A stretch of DNA of 64,000 bases from Sphingopyxis sp. BSN-002 (lineage in GTDB: Bacteria; Pseudomonadota; Alphaproteobacteria; Sphingomonadales; Sphingomonadaceae). Positions 50,581 to 59,466 of this stretch are shown piece after piece. The notes beneath the pieces were generated by a model that saw only the letters and a program-made list of their open reading frames with translations, searched no databases and had not been told where the DNA came from. The number at the start of each line of letters is the position of its first letter. Position 1 is the first letter of the stretch. The stretch is from positions 3,242,501 to 3,306,500 of the forward strand of contig NZ_CP091804.1 in assembly GCF_022024275.1 (NCBI RefSeq), read 5' to 3'. A program made the position numbers and the translations under genes.

Positions 50581-52464
50581 TCATGCAGGCTGGGAATTCC
50601 GTCGCCTTTGCAATTCGGCCGCAATTTCCGCTAACGCTCCGGGGTTTTCGATAGTTGGCGGCGTGTCGACATCCTCTCCGTTGGCAAGTCGCCGAATGGC
50701 GGCGCGCAAGATCTTGCCCGATCGGGTCTTGGGCAGGGCATTGACGATGATGGCCTGCTTTAAAGCGGCAACGGGCCCAAGCTCTTCCCGCACAAGGGAT
50801 ATAATCTCGCCAGACAATTCTTCCGCCGCGTTCACGCCGCTCTTGACTACTGCAAAGGCGAGCGGGATCATGCCCTTGAGCTCGTCGTCGGCACCGATGA
50901 CGGCGCATTCGGCAATGGCAGGGTGGGTGGCGATGATCTGCTCGATCTGTCCGGTCGAAAGTCGGTGCCCTGCAACATTGATGATATCGTCGGTGCGGCC
51001 CATGATATGGACGAACCCCTCATCGTCGATATGGCCCGCGTCGCCGCTCTCATAATGACGGGCGAAGCTTTGAAAGGCGCGGCCATAGCCCTCGGGATTG
51101 TTCCATAGGGAAGAATAGCAGCCGGGTGGCAGTGGCGTCCCGATGGCCATATGGCCGCTCGCCCCGGGTGCGACCGGCGCGCCGTCGTCGTTCAGCACGG
51201 CGAAGCGGAATCCGGGAACCGGAAAACCCGCGCTGCCCGCGCGCCGTCGTCTGTCGTCGAGCCCGAGGCAGGTTGCGACCGCAGGCCAGCCGAGTTCGGT
51301 CTGCCACCAATGGTCGATCACGGGAATGTCCAGTTGTTGCTCCGCCCAGAGCAACGTGTCGGGATCGGCGCGCTCGCCCGCGAGGAACATCGCGCGCAGG
51401 CGCCCGGTGCCTATGTCCTGAATGAATCGACCCTCGGGATCCTCCTTGCGGATCGCACGGATCGCGGTCGGCGCGGTGAAGAAGATGTCGACCTGATGCT
51501 CGGTGATCGTGCGCCAGAACGTCCCGGCGTCGGGGGTGCCGACCGGTTTGCCTTCGAAAAGCAACGTGGTGCATCCCGCGATCAGCGGACCGTAGACGAT
51601 ATAGCTGTGCCCCACGACCCACCCGACGTCGGATGCCGCCCAGAAGGTCTCGCCCGCTTGGGCTCCATAGATATGCTGCATGCTCCACGCGAGCGCCACC
51701 GCATGTCCGCCGTTCTGGCGCACTACGCCCTTTGGCGCTCCCGTGGTGCCCGAGGTGTAGAGGATATAGAGCGGGTCTGTTGCAGCGACCGGGACGCACC
51801 CGGCGGGGCGGGCAGCCTCATAGTTTTCGGTCCAGTCCCGGTCGCGGCCGGTGACCAGCTCGGCGACGCATTGTGGGCGCTGCAACAGCACCACATGCTC
51901 AATCCGGTGCGACGCCAATGCCAGCGCATGGTCGACAAGCGGCTTGTATGGAAGAATTCGGCCGCCCTCGACTCCGCATGAGGCGGTCAGCAGGGCGCGC
52001 GGCGCCGCATCGTCGATACGCTTGGCGAGTTCGGGGGCGGCGAAGCCGCCGAATACGACCGAGTGGATCGCCCCGATCCGCGCGCAGGCAAGCATCGCGA
52101 AGAGCGTCTCGGAGATCATCGGCATATAGATGATGACGCGGTCGCCTTTGCCGATGCCGAGGCTCGACAGCATTCCGGCGGTCCGCGATACCCGTTCGAG
52201 GAGCGTGTCGAAATCGATCTGCTGCCGTGCGCCGGTAACCGGACTTTCGTAGATGACCGCTATGTCTTTCCCGCGTCCTGCGGCGACATGGCGGTCGACC
52301 GCGTTGTGGCAGGTATTGAGCGTGCCGTCGGCGAACCAGCCCCGGCCCTCGGTCCATCCGCTCTGTGGGCGCTCGATCCAGTCGACGGCCCCGGCCGCCT
52401 CGAGCCAGAAGGCGTCGGGATTCGAGAGGCTGCTGGTATAGGTGTCTTCGTAAGTTGCGCTCAT
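50581..52464 (-). CDS. Acetyl/propionyl-CoA synthetase (PrpE-like)
   Basis: A 627-residue AMP-forming short-chain acyl-CoA synthetase that converts acetate, propionate or a similar acid to the CoA ester. It has the ACS N-terminus ('FWLEAAGAVDWIERPQSGW'), 'HSVVFGGFAAPELAKRIDDA', the A3 motif 'YTSGTTGAPKG', 'WWQTELGWPAVATCLGL', the 'GRTDDIINVAGHRLSTGQIE' hinge, and the catalytic lysine in 'KTRSGKILRAAIR' (a likely acetylation site). The pattern around 'GWPAV' fits PrpE better than Acs. It is third in a minus-strand unit after the TonB receptor and cupin, 4 bp after the cupin stop. Confidence 0.93.
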   Translation of the reverse strand: MSATYEDTYTSSLSNPDAFWLEAAGAVDWIERPQSGWTEGRGWFADGTLNTCHNAVDRHVAAGRGKDIAVIYESPVTGARQQIDFDTLLERVSRTAGMLSSLGIGKGDRVIIYMPMISETLFAMLACARIGAIHSVVFGGFAAPELAKRIDDAAPRALLTASCGVEGGRILPYKPLVDHALALASHRIEHVVLLQRPQCVAELVTGRDRDWTENYEAARPAGCVPVAATDPLYILYTSGTTGAPKGVVRQNGGHAVALAWSMQHIYGAQAGETFWAASDVGWVVGHSYIVYGPLIAGCTTLLFEGKPVGTPDAGTFWRTITEHQVDIFFTAPTAIRAIRKEDPEGRFIQDIGTGRLRAMFLAGERADPDTLLWAEQQLDIPVIDHWWQTELGWPAVATCLGLDDRRRRAGSAGFPVPGFRFAVLNDDGAPVAPGASGHMAIGTPLPPGCYSSLWNNPEGYGRAFQSFARHYESGDAGHIDDEGFVHIMGRTDDIINVAGHRLSTGQIEQIIATHPAIAECAVIGADDELKGMIPLAFAVVKSGVNAAEELSGEIISLVREELGPVAALKQAIIVNALPKTRSGKILRAAIRRLANGEDVDTPPTIENPGALAEIAAELQRRRNSQPA

Positions 52465-52468
52465 CGTC

Positions 52469-52861
52469 TCATACGGCCGCCGAAAGATCCTCGAGCAATT
52501 TGTGGTCGAGGATCGACGATATCTCGCCTGCCTCGTCGAGAAAGGCAATCGGGCCATGGTTGGTGAAGAGCAATTCGGTATATTCGGGAAATGCCGTGTG
52601 ATCGTGCACCACGTCGAGCGGTTCATAACCATAGGTGCCGGGGCCTGCTTCGCCCATTCGATACGTCATCCGGCCCTTCGTCACATAATATTCCCCGGCA
52701 CCGAGGTGGCGGTGCGGTCCGAAGAAGCTGCCGGGCTGGGCGCGAAACAACACGGTCCAGCGGCCCGTCTCGGCGCTCGAATAGAGCAATGCAAACTCGA
52801 TCCCGTCGGCGATTGTTGCCCATTTCATGGCGGCGGGCGGAGTCAGATGTTCGTCCATCAT
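52469..52861 (-). CDS. Cupin-domain dioxygenase-like protein (acetylacetone/dihydroxyacetophenone dioxygenase type)
   Basis: A 130-residue single-domain cupin. Motif 1 is present as 'GSFFGPHRHLGAGEYYVTKG' with the metal ligands H-x-H and E. Motif 2 is around 'GTYGYEPLDVVHDHTAF'. The family includes ChrR-like sensors and small iron enzymes that cleave beta-diketones or hydroxyacetophenones. Metal ligands are intact, so catalysis is plausible. It lies 23 bp after the TonB receptor and 4 bp before the acyl-CoA synthetase; a C-C cleavage product that is an acid would suit that neighbour. The start is the first of two adjacent ATG codons; longer frames lie inside the receptor gene. Confidence 0.82.
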   Translation of the reverse strand: MMDEHLTPPAAMKWATIADGIEFALLYSSAETGRWTVLFRAQPGSFFGPHRHLGAGEYYVTKGRMTYRMGEAGPGTYGYEPLDVVHDHTAFPEYTELLFTNHGPIAFLDEAGEISSILDHKLLEDLSAAV

Positions 52862-52884
52862 GTCGAAATACTCGTGTAAAGGGT

Positions 52885-55104
52885 TCAGAAACGGACGGAA
52901 AATTCGGCGCCATAGGTCGCGCGCTCGCCATAATAGCGGGGCACGAAACCGAAGCCGCTCGTGTCGGTCGCATCGACGATATAGGCCTTTCCGGTGACGT
53001 TCTTCGCCCAGGCGGCGAGTTCCCATCCCTGGTCGGGATCGGCGAAGGCGACGCGCAGATTGAGCAGGCCATAGCCTTCGCCCGAGCTGATCAGTTCGTC
53101 CTGCGCATTGTTGTAATATTTCTTGCCGGTGTAGTTGTATTCGGCGCGCCAGCGCGTCTCGAACCTGCCGACCGGCACGGTAACCTGTGCAAAGGTCGAC
53201 AGGGTGAATTTCGGTGCGCCGGGCATGCGGTTGCCCGAAAAGTCGCGCGGATCGCCGGTCACGGGATCGATCGCACCCGACAGGTAGTTCTTGTATTTGG
53301 CGTCGAGGATGCCGAGGTTGAGCCCCATGTCGAGCCAGTCCGTCGGCACGGCCGTCGCTTCGACCTCGATCCCCTTGATCGTGGCGTCTGCCGCATTGTC
53401 GAGCCCCAGCGTCGGCACCGCGCTGCCCGCCTGCCGGTTCACCGACAGCACCTGCAAATCGGTATAGTCGTAGTAGAAGGCCGAGAGGTTCAGCCGCAGG
53501 CGGCGATCGAACAAGGTGCTCTTCAGTCCGATTTCATAGGAGGTCAGATATTCGGGATCGACTTGCGTCCGCTCGGCGACGCTGGTGATGATACCGATGT
53601 TGAAGCCGCCCGCCTTGAAGCCGCGGTCGACGCTGGCATAGGCCAGAATATCGTCGGTTACGTCGAAGTCGGCCGCGATCCGCCACGTGAAGGATTTGAA
53701 GGTATCGCGCAGTGCCGCGAAGGGCACCAGCGGCACCGGTGCGCCGTCGGGAATGTCGGCATCGAAGAAACCGGGTACCAGGTCGGCGCGGTGCGTCGCA
53801 CGCACCTTGTCGATCGTGTAGCGTCCGCCAACGGTCAGCCGCAGCGTCGGTATCACGGCGTAAGTCGCCTGTCCAAAGATCGCATAAGCGCGGTTCTTGC
53901 GCGTCGCCCGCGTGATCACCGGCAGCGCACCCTGCGCGAAGGTCAGTTCGCCGAGCAGGTCGGCATTGCTGTCGGCGTCGAGATCCTCCTGAAAATAATA
54001 AAGGCCGGCGATCGCGTTGAGCGGGCCGTTGTCATAGGCCAGCTGAAACTCCTGGGTCAGCTGTTCGGCGTCGGTCAGGAAGGTGATCTCGTCGACGCGC
54101 TTGGTGCCGCCATCGACATCGACGCGGTTGTCGACGTCGCTCTTGTCATAGCCGCTGATCGACTTGAAGGTGAAGTCGCCGAAGCTCTGCGCGATGTTGA
54201 GATTGACGAAGACATTGTCGCTGTGATTGCGCGACTGGCCGTTGAAGTTGAGCAAATTGGGATTGTCGGGGAAGGGGTCGGAATAGCCGAACAGGTCGGC
54301 GCCGTTGATCGTCCCGACGGGCTTGTTTTCCAGATAGTCGCTGCGGTCGCGGCCGCCGCCTACGGACAGACGGACGTCAGTGTCACCCGACGGCTGCCAG
54401 CGCAGGATCGCGCGTGCGGCGGCTTCGTCGACATCGATCGCACGGTCGCCGGTGAACAGGTTAACCTTCTCGCCGTCGCGGCGGCGGACAATCCCCGCGA
54501 CGCGTAGCGAGAGCGTATCGGCCAGCGGCAGGCTCAGGGCGGCTTCGCCTTCGAACAGGTCGAAACGGCCATAGCCGAAGCGGGCATTGCCTTCGAATTT
54601 ACCGTCGGGAAGTTTCGAGAAAAACTGGATCGCGCCGCCGGTCGTGTTCTTGCCGAAGAGGGTGCCTTGCGGGCCACGCACCACCTCGATCCGTTCGAGG
54701 TCGAACAGCGAGAAGATCTGGCTGCCGGTCGAGGCGACCACCACATCGTCGCGATAGATACTGATTGGACCAATGGACGATGCGTTGAAATCATTGTTGC
54801 CGACGCCGCGGATGAAGATGTTGGGAACGCCGCCGAACGTCTTGATCTCAAGGTTCGGAACCTGGTCTCCGATCGACAGGCTGTTCGTGAAGCCCGCTTC
54901 CCGGATTGCGGTATCGTCGAATGCGCTGACCGAGATGGGAACATCCTGAAGATTCTGCGCGCGCTTCTGTGCGGTGACGACGATTTCGCCGACGCCGCTC
55001 TGGGTCGCGTTATCCGTGCTTTCCTGAGCACAAGCCGGTGCTGCGATGGCGAGCGCCTGAACAGCTGCGGCGGCGTAGAGCGATGTACGGAACTGGTTTG
55101 TCAT
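52885..55104 (-). CDS. TonB-dependent outer-membrane receptor
   Basis: A 739-residue receptor. Signal peptide (cleavage after CAQ/ACA), TonB box 'GEIVVTAQKRAQNLQDVPIS', plug with 'VPNIFIRGVGNNDFNASSIG' and 'LERIEVVRGPQGTLFGKNTT', then the barrel ending 'ATYGAEFSVRF' with the terminal Phe. GGGAGGGGATC precedes the ATG at 55104. It is the first gene of the receptor-cupin-synthetase unit and divergent from an AraC regulator at 55381; direct repeats in the 276-bp gap are the likely control site. The ligand is unknown but probably organic. Confidence 0.95.
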   Translation of the reverse strand: MTNQFRTSLYAAAAVQALAIAAPACAQESTDNATQSGVGEIVVTAQKRAQNLQDVPISVSAFDDTAIREAGFTNSLSIGDQVPNLEIKTFGGVPNIFIRGVGNNDFNASSIGPISIYRDDVVVASTGSQIFSLFDLERIEVVRGPQGTLFGKNTTGGAIQFFSKLPDGKFEGNARFGYGRFDLFEGEAALSLPLADTLSLRVAGIVRRRDGEKVNLFTGDRAIDVDEAAARAILRWQPSGDTDVRLSVGGGRDRSDYLENKPVGTINGADLFGYSDPFPDNPNLLNFNGQSRNHSDNVFVNLNIAQSFGDFTFKSISGYDKSDVDNRVDVDGGTKRVDEITFLTDAEQLTQEFQLAYDNGPLNAIAGLYYFQEDLDADSNADLLGELTFAQGALPVITRATRKNRAYAIFGQATYAVIPTLRLTVGGRYTIDKVRATHRADLVPGFFDADIPDGAPVPLVPFAALRDTFKSFTWRIAADFDVTDDILAYASVDRGFKAGGFNIGIITSVAERTQVDPEYLTSYEIGLKSTLFDRRLRLNLSAFYYDYTDLQVLSVNRQAGSAVPTLGLDNAADATIKGIEVEATAVPTDWLDMGLNLGILDAKYKNYLSGAIDPVTGDPRDFSGNRMPGAPKFTLSTFAQVTVPVGRFETRWRAEYNYTGKKYYNNAQDELISSGEGYGLLNLRVAFADPDQGWELAAWAKNVTGKAYIVDATDTSGFGFVPRYYGERATYGAEFSVRF

Positions 55105-55193
55105 ATGATCCCCTCCCAGGATAGCGGCGCCCTCTGTCGGGGCGTCCTGTTCGTTCCCGTTTCTAGGCGAGGGCGGCCATCCGGCGCATGTGC

Positions 55194-55221
55194 CTGAGCG
55201 GTGCAAAATTTGGCTGAGCGG
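55194..55221. promoter_or_regulatory. AraC-type direct-repeat operator between receptor and AraC genes
   Basis: CTGAGCGG at 55194-55201 is repeated at 55214-55221, 20 bp apart (about two helical turns), with the AT-rich CAAAATTT between. Spaced direct repeats on one face of DNA are the usual AraC-family target. No other operator-like element is visible in the divergent region. Confidence 0.5.
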
Positions 55222-55380
55222 GAACTGCGTGCGGCGCAAAGCGCGCGGAAGGCCGTGCTTTCGCGGCGGCAATTGTCTCATCGCGTAGCCATATTTGTGT
55301 CAGCGAGAACCCGGCGGACCCCTTGATTGCATCGCCACGCCAAAAGGCATAGCTTGCCGCGTTGGAGAGAGGGCAGGCCA

Positions 55381-56376
55381 ATGCTTCTGACCGAGGAACA
55401 ATGGACATCGGCGCATTTGCCGCCGCCGCGGCAACTGCCGGGATTCCAGGAAGTGTTCGACCGGACGCATTTCCATTGGGGGCTGAGCAAGGGCAATGGC
55501 GAGCGTTACGACGCGCAGGTGCGGCGGCGCGCGATCGACGACTTCGTCTTCACCGATATCGTGTGCGATCCGGTGACCGGCTATCGCACGATGGACGATG
55601 TGAAGCGCGGGACCGAGGATTATTTCTGCCTGCTCCATTTCGAGGAGGGGAATTGCCTGCTGCGGCAGGGGCGCAATGAATCGGTGGTGCGGCGCGACAC
55701 GATCGCGGTGTGGGACAGCACGCGTCCCGCTATGTTCCAGAATAGCGAGCAGTTGCACCAGCTCTCGATCATGATCCCGCATCATATGGCGAAGACGATC
55801 GTGCCGGGGATCGAGGATATGTGTGGGCTGACCGTCGACGGCAGCGCGGGGCTGGGGGCGATCCTGCTGTCGCATCTGCGTCAGATCCACCGCACGGTCG
55901 AAACGGTGGATCCGCGCGACCGGACGGCCGTGCTTCGCGCAACCGTCGAGCTGGTGGCCGCGGCCTTTCGCCCTGACGTCGAGCAGCTTGGCGGAACCAA
56001 TTTCCGGCGTGCGTTGCTCGGCCGGGTGCAGGACCATATCGTTGCGCATCTGGGCGACCCCGGATTGTCGGCCGCCAGCATCGCCGCCGCCTTTCGTTTC
56101 AGCCCGCGCTATCTCCACCGGTTGTTCGAGGAGTTCGGGGTCACCGTCGGGACGTGGATCCGCGAACGCCGCCTGCTTGCGGCACGTAGCGACCTGTCGA
56201 GCCGGTCGATGGCCTCCTATTCGATCACCGAGATCGCGATGCGGCGCGGCTTCGCCGATGCCTCGCATTTCAGCCATGCCTTTCGCGATGCTTTCGGGCT
56301 CTCGCCGCGAGCGTTTCGCCGCGTTGCGGCCGAATGTCCCGATGGTGCCGCCGCCGGTTCCCTCCCGCCCAAATAA
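55381..56376 (+). CDS. AraC-family transcriptional regulator (AraC-binding-like N-domain)
   Basis: A 331-residue regulator. The N-terminal ligand domain is of the type found in AlkS/XylS-like and NahR-independent degradative regulators ('DDFVFTDIVCDPVTGYR', 'RDTIAVWDSTRPAMFQNSEQ'). The C-terminal AraC domain has helix-turn-helix 1 'SAASIAAAFRFSPRYLHRLF' and helix-turn-helix 2 'SITEIAMRRGFADASHFSHA', with the closing 'FRDAFGLSPRAFRR'. It starts at the ATG at 55381. It is divergent from the TonB receptor unit and 70 bp upstream of the SDR/E1/lipoyl operon, so it may control both. Confidence 0.92.
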   Translation: MLLTEEQWTSAHLPPPRQLPGFQEVFDRTHFHWGLSKGNGERYDAQVRRRAIDDFVFTDIVCDPVTGYRTMDDVKRGTEDYFCLLHFEEGNCLLRQGRNESVVRRDTIAVWDSTRPAMFQNSEQLHQLSIMIPHHMAKTIVPGIEDMCGLTVDGSAGLGAILLSHLRQIHRTVETVDPRDRTAVLRATVELVAAAFRPDVEQLGGTNFRRALLGRVQDHIVAHLGDPGLSAASIAAAFRFSPRYLHRLFEEFGVTVGTWIRERRLLAARSDLSSRSMASYSITEIAMRRGFADASHFSHAFRDAFGLSPRAFRRVAAECPDGAAAGSLPPK

Positions 56377-56446
56377 GCCGCCGTTCTGATGCAAGTCAGG
56401 ATGTATCCGCTCCCCTAGGTCGAAGAAACGACGATGGGAGACGGAT

Positions 56447-57220
56447 ATGGGCGACAGGCTCAACAATAAGGTCGCGTTGGTTACGGGGGCGGCGCAGGGC
56501 ATCGGTGCGGCTATTGCTCGGGCGATGGCCGCCGAAGGCGCCCACGTCATTGCGGCGGACCGTAATGTGGCGGGGTGCGAAGCCCTCGCGGTGGAAAGCG
56601 GCATTTCGGCCTTGGCGCTTGATGTCACCAGCGAAAGCGACTGGGCCGCTGCGGCCGATCACATTGCATCGACTTTTGGAAGCTTTTCGATCCTGGTCAA
56701 CAATGCCGGCGTCGAGCTGGTCAAGCCGATGACCGAGCACAGTCTGGCCGACTGGCGCGGTCTGATGGCCGTCAATGTCGACGGGTTGTTCCTCGGTTGC
56801 CGGACGATGCAGCCGCTGCTCGCGGCGAGTGGCGCGGCGAGCGTCGTCAATATCTCGTCGATCGCCGGGCTTGTCGGCTATCCCGACCAGCTCGCCTATA
56901 ACACGTCGAAGGGCGCGGTGCGCCATATGACCAAGAGCCTTGCGATCGAATGGGCATCGCATGCGCTACCGATCCGCTGCAATTCGATCCATCCCGGCTG
57001 CATTCGCACGCCGATGCTGGAGATGGCGGTCGAGGGCTGGGTGCGCGAAGGGTCCATCCCGGCTGAAGACCCGTGGGCCGCGGTCGCTTCGCTGTGCCCG
57101 TTGAATCTCGTTGGCAGCCCTCGGGATATTGCGATGGGCGCGGTTTACCTCGCCAGCGACGAAGCGCGTTTCGTGACCGGGATCGAGCTGGTCATCGATG
57201 GCGGGTGGGTCGCCCGATGA
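56447..57220 (+). CDS. SDR-family oxidoreductase
   Basis: A 257-residue classical short-chain dehydrogenase: 'TGAAQGIGAAIARAMAAEGA' for cofactor, 'IAADRN' (Asp after strand 2, NAD preference), 'VNNAGVEL', and catalytic 'NISSIAG' with 'YNTSK'. It has the common C-terminal 'FVTGIELVIDGGWVAR'. It is the first gene of an operon with E1 alpha, E1 beta, a lipoyl protein and a lipoate ligase, and its stop overlaps E1 alpha (ATGA). It probably oxidises the alcohol or ketol whose product E1 then cleaves; that role is inferred. Confidence 0.9.
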   Translation: MGDRLNNKVALVTGAAQGIGAAIARAMAAEGAHVIAADRNVAGCEALAVESGISALALDVTSESDWAAAADHIASTFGSFSILVNNAGVELVKPMTEHSLADWRGLMAVNVDGLFLGCRTMQPLLAASGAASVVNISSIAGLVGYPDQLAYNTSKGAVRHMTKSLAIEWASHALPIRCNSIHPGCIRTPMLEMAVEGWVREGSIPAEDPWAAVASLCPLNLVGSPRDIAMGAVYLASDEARFVTGIELVIDGGWVAR

Positions 57221-58206
57221 CCGGCGCGAGCAACGCCAGCGACCGGCTGTGGATGTACGCCACAATGATCAAGAGCCGCCATTTCGAGGCGCTGATCAAG
57301 CCCGCCTATTTCGAAGGCAAAAGCCCGGTGTTCAATATGGCGAAGGGGCCATTGCCGGGTGAGATGCATCTGTCCGACGGGCAGGAACCCTGCGCCGTTG
57401 GCGTCTGCGCTCATCTTCGGCCCGGTGATACGGTCACCGCGACGCATCGCCCGCACCATGTCGCGATCGCCAAGGGGGTTGATCTGGACGCAATGGCGGC
57501 GGAGATTTTCGGCAAGGCAAGCGGGCTGTCGGGCGGGCGCGGCGGTCATATGCATTTGTTCGACGCGCGGGTGAATTTTGCCTGTTCGGGCATCATTGCG
57601 CAGGGTTTGGGGCCAGCGGTCGGCGCGGCGCTAGCAAGCAAGCTGCGCGGTGACGATGCCGTCGCGGTCGCCTTTCTCGGCGAGGGCGCGGCGAACCAGG
57701 GGGCCTTTCATGAGGCGCTCAATCTCGCCTCGGTCTGGAAGGTGCCGGCGATCTTCGTGATCGAGGACAATGCATACGGCATCTCCGTCTCCAAGCGCGA
57801 CTGCACGGCGGTCGAGCGTAATGCCGATCGCGCGGCGGCCTATGCCATGCCCGGCCATTTCGTCGCGGGCAATGACGCCGACGCGGTCCATACCATTGCC
57901 GGAGAGGCGATTGCGCGCGCGCGGCGCGGCGAGGGGCCATCGTTGCTCGAGATCGAGACCTGCCGGCTCGAGGGGCATTTCATGGGCGACGCGGAGGGCT
58001 ATCGGCCCGAGGGCGAGGTTGAACGGTTGAAGGCGAGCGATCCCATTCCGGCCTATCGCGCGCGCCTACTCGCCGACGGTTTCGAGGCGGCTGACCTAGA
58101 CCGCACCGCGGCCGAAGCCCGGGCGGCCGTCGATGCCGCCTTCGCCTTCGCGCGCGCCGCGGCTTATCCCGATCCGGAAGAGGCTTTCACTCATGTCTTC
58201 GCCTGA
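57217..58206 (+). CDS. Thiamine-diphosphate dehydrogenase E1 component, alpha subunit
   Basis: A 329-residue AcoA/PdhA-like subunit. Sequence landmarks are 'LPGEMHLSDGQEPCAVGVCA', 'HRPHHVAIAKGVDLDAMAAE', 'GLSGGRGGHMHLFDA', the thiamine-diphosphate motif 'VAFLGEGAANQGAFHEALNL' to 'EDNAYGIS' (GEG in place of GDG), and 'CRLEGHFMGDAEGYRP'. It is translationally coupled to the SDR before it and overlaps E1 beta by 14 bp. It is a paralogue of the alpha subunit at 26211-27194 but clearly diverged, so the two modules probably have different substrates. A frame extending upstream lies in the SDR and is rejected. Confidence 0.92.
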   Translation: MTGASNASDRLWMYATMIKSRHFEALIKPAYFEGKSPVFNMAKGPLPGEMHLSDGQEPCAVGVCAHLRPGDTVTATHRPHHVAIAKGVDLDAMAAEIFGKASGLSGGRGGHMHLFDARVNFACSGIIAQGLGPAVGAALASKLRGDDAVAVAFLGEGAANQGAFHEALNLASVWKVPAIFVIEDNAYGISVSKRDCTAVERNADRAAAYAMPGHFVAGNDADAVHTIAGEAIARARRGEGPSLLEIETCRLEGHFMGDAEGYRPEGEVERLKASDPIPAYRARLLADGFEAADLDRTAAEARAAVDAAFAFARAAAYPDPEEAFTHVFA

Positions 58207-59236
58207 CACTGCAACGGCCGTTCGGCCGGCTCGCCGCCTGACCATCGCCCGCGCGATCGCCGAAGCGATCGGGCAGGAAATGGAGCGCGATCCCGATGTC
58301 CTCGTCATGGGCGAGGATATTGCGAAGCTCGGCGGCGTCTTCGGTACCACAACCGGGCTGCTCGACCGCTTCGGCCCCGAACGCGTCCGCGATACACCGA
58401 TCTCCGAGACCGCCTTCATCGGCGCCGCGGTGGGTCTCGCGGCCTCGGGAATGCGGCCCGTGGTCGAGTTGATGTTCGTCGATTTCTTCGGCGTATGCAT
58501 GGACGCGATCTACAATCTCGCGGCCAAGCAGAGCTATTTCTCGGGTGGGCAGGTGACGTGCCCGATGGTGCTGATGACAAGCGTCGGCGGCGGCTATGGC
58601 GACGCGGGTCAGCATAGCCAGGCGCTCTACGCGACCTTCGGTCATCTGCCGGGGCTGAAGGTCGTCATTCCCTCGAACGCGCACGACGCGAAGGGCCTGA
58701 TGCTGGCGGCCATCCGGGATCCCAACCCTGTGATCTTCATGTATCACAAGGCTCTGCAGGGCATGGGCTGGCTCGGGACCGTGCAACGTTCGATCACCGA
58801 TGCGCCGGAGGGCGATTATGTTGTCCCGCTCGGCAAAGCGAAATGCGTGCGCGAGGGCGAAGATATTACGGTCGTGGGCCTGGGCCTTTCGGTTCATCAG
58901 GCGCTCGATGCCGCCGGGCAGCTGGCCGAAGGGGGCATTTCGGCTGAGGTCATCGATCTGATCAGCGTCGCGCCGCTCGACCGCGAAGCGGTGCGGGCGT
59001 CGGTGCGCAGGACCGGGAGGCTGCTTGTCGTCGACGATGATTATCTGAGCTACGGCGTTGGCGCTGAGATCATCGCCAGCGTCTGCGAAGCGGACATCCC
59101 GCTTCGCGCGCCGCCGCAGCGCATCGCCTTTCCCGACATTCCCGTGCCCTTCACCCCGGTGATGGAGCATTTCGTGCTGCCCAATGCAGACAAGGTCACG
59201 GCCGCTGTGCGCCAGATGATGAGGGTTTCGAACTGA
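58193..59236 (+). CDS. Thiamine-diphosphate dehydrogenase E1 component, beta subunit
   Basis: A 347-residue AcoB/PdhB-like subunit with 'LVMGEDIAKLGGVFGTTTGL', 'DTPISETAFIGAAVGLAASG', 'GGGYGDAGQHSQALYATFGH', 'KVVIPSNAHDAKGLML', and the C-terminal domain 'ITVVGLGLSVHQALDAAGQL' and 'DDDYLSYGVGAEIIASV'. It forms the E1 heterotetramer with the preceding gene, overlapping it by 14 bp. The start is the ATG at 58193. The stop shares one base with the lipoyl-protein ATG, so all of these proteins are made at similar levels. Confidence 0.92.
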   Translation: MSSPDTATAVRPARRLTIARAIAEAIGQEMERDPDVLVMGEDIAKLGGVFGTTTGLLDRFGPERVRDTPISETAFIGAAVGLAASGMRPVVELMFVDFFGVCMDAIYNLAAKQSYFSGGQVTCPMVLMTSVGGGYGDAGQHSQALYATFGHLPGLKVVIPSNAHDAKGLMLAAIRDPNPVIFMYHKALQGMGWLGTVQRSITDAPEGDYVVPLGKAKCVREGEDITVVGLGLSVHQALDAAGQLAEGGISAEVIDLISVAPLDREAVRASVRRTGRLLVVDDDYLSYGVGAEIIASVCEADIPLRAPPQRIAFPDIPVPFTPVMEHFVLPNADKVTAAVRQMMRVSN

Positions 59237-59466
59237 TGACCGACGTGACGATTCCGACCGGCCTGTGGAACGCCGACGATGAGGCCGCGATCTCGGCATG
59301 GCTCTACGCGGATGGTGACGCGGTCGCCGAAGGCGCGATCATCGCCGAGATCATGGTGGAGAAATCGAGCTATGAACTCATCGCGGCGGCTACGGGAACG
59401 CTGCAGATCCTGATCACGGCCGAGGTCCCGGTGCGTGCGGGGGCGGTGGCGGCACGGATCGTCTGA
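59236..59466 (+). CDS. Free-standing lipoyl domain protein
   Basis: A 76-residue complete lipoyl domain, the same length as the protein at 24979 and with the modified lysine at the same position (K43, in 'EIMVEKSSYELIAAATG'). The N-terminus 'TIPTGLWNADDEAAISAWLY' is less typical of 2-oxoacid dehydrogenase arms than its paralogue. There is no E3-binding domain, linker or acyltransferase core. It is flanked by E1 beta (one-base overlap) and a lipoate ligase (no gap), so it is almost certainly the substrate of that ligase. Confidence 0.88.
   Translation: MTDVTIPTGLWNADDEAAISAWLYADGDAVAEGAIIAEIMVEKSSYELIAAATGTLQILITAEVPVRAGAVAARIV

Noticed and set aside
52591..54507. 638-codon plus-strand frame opposite the second TonB receptor
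   Set aside because: It is an antisense shadow; the minus-strand receptor and cupin are clearly coding.
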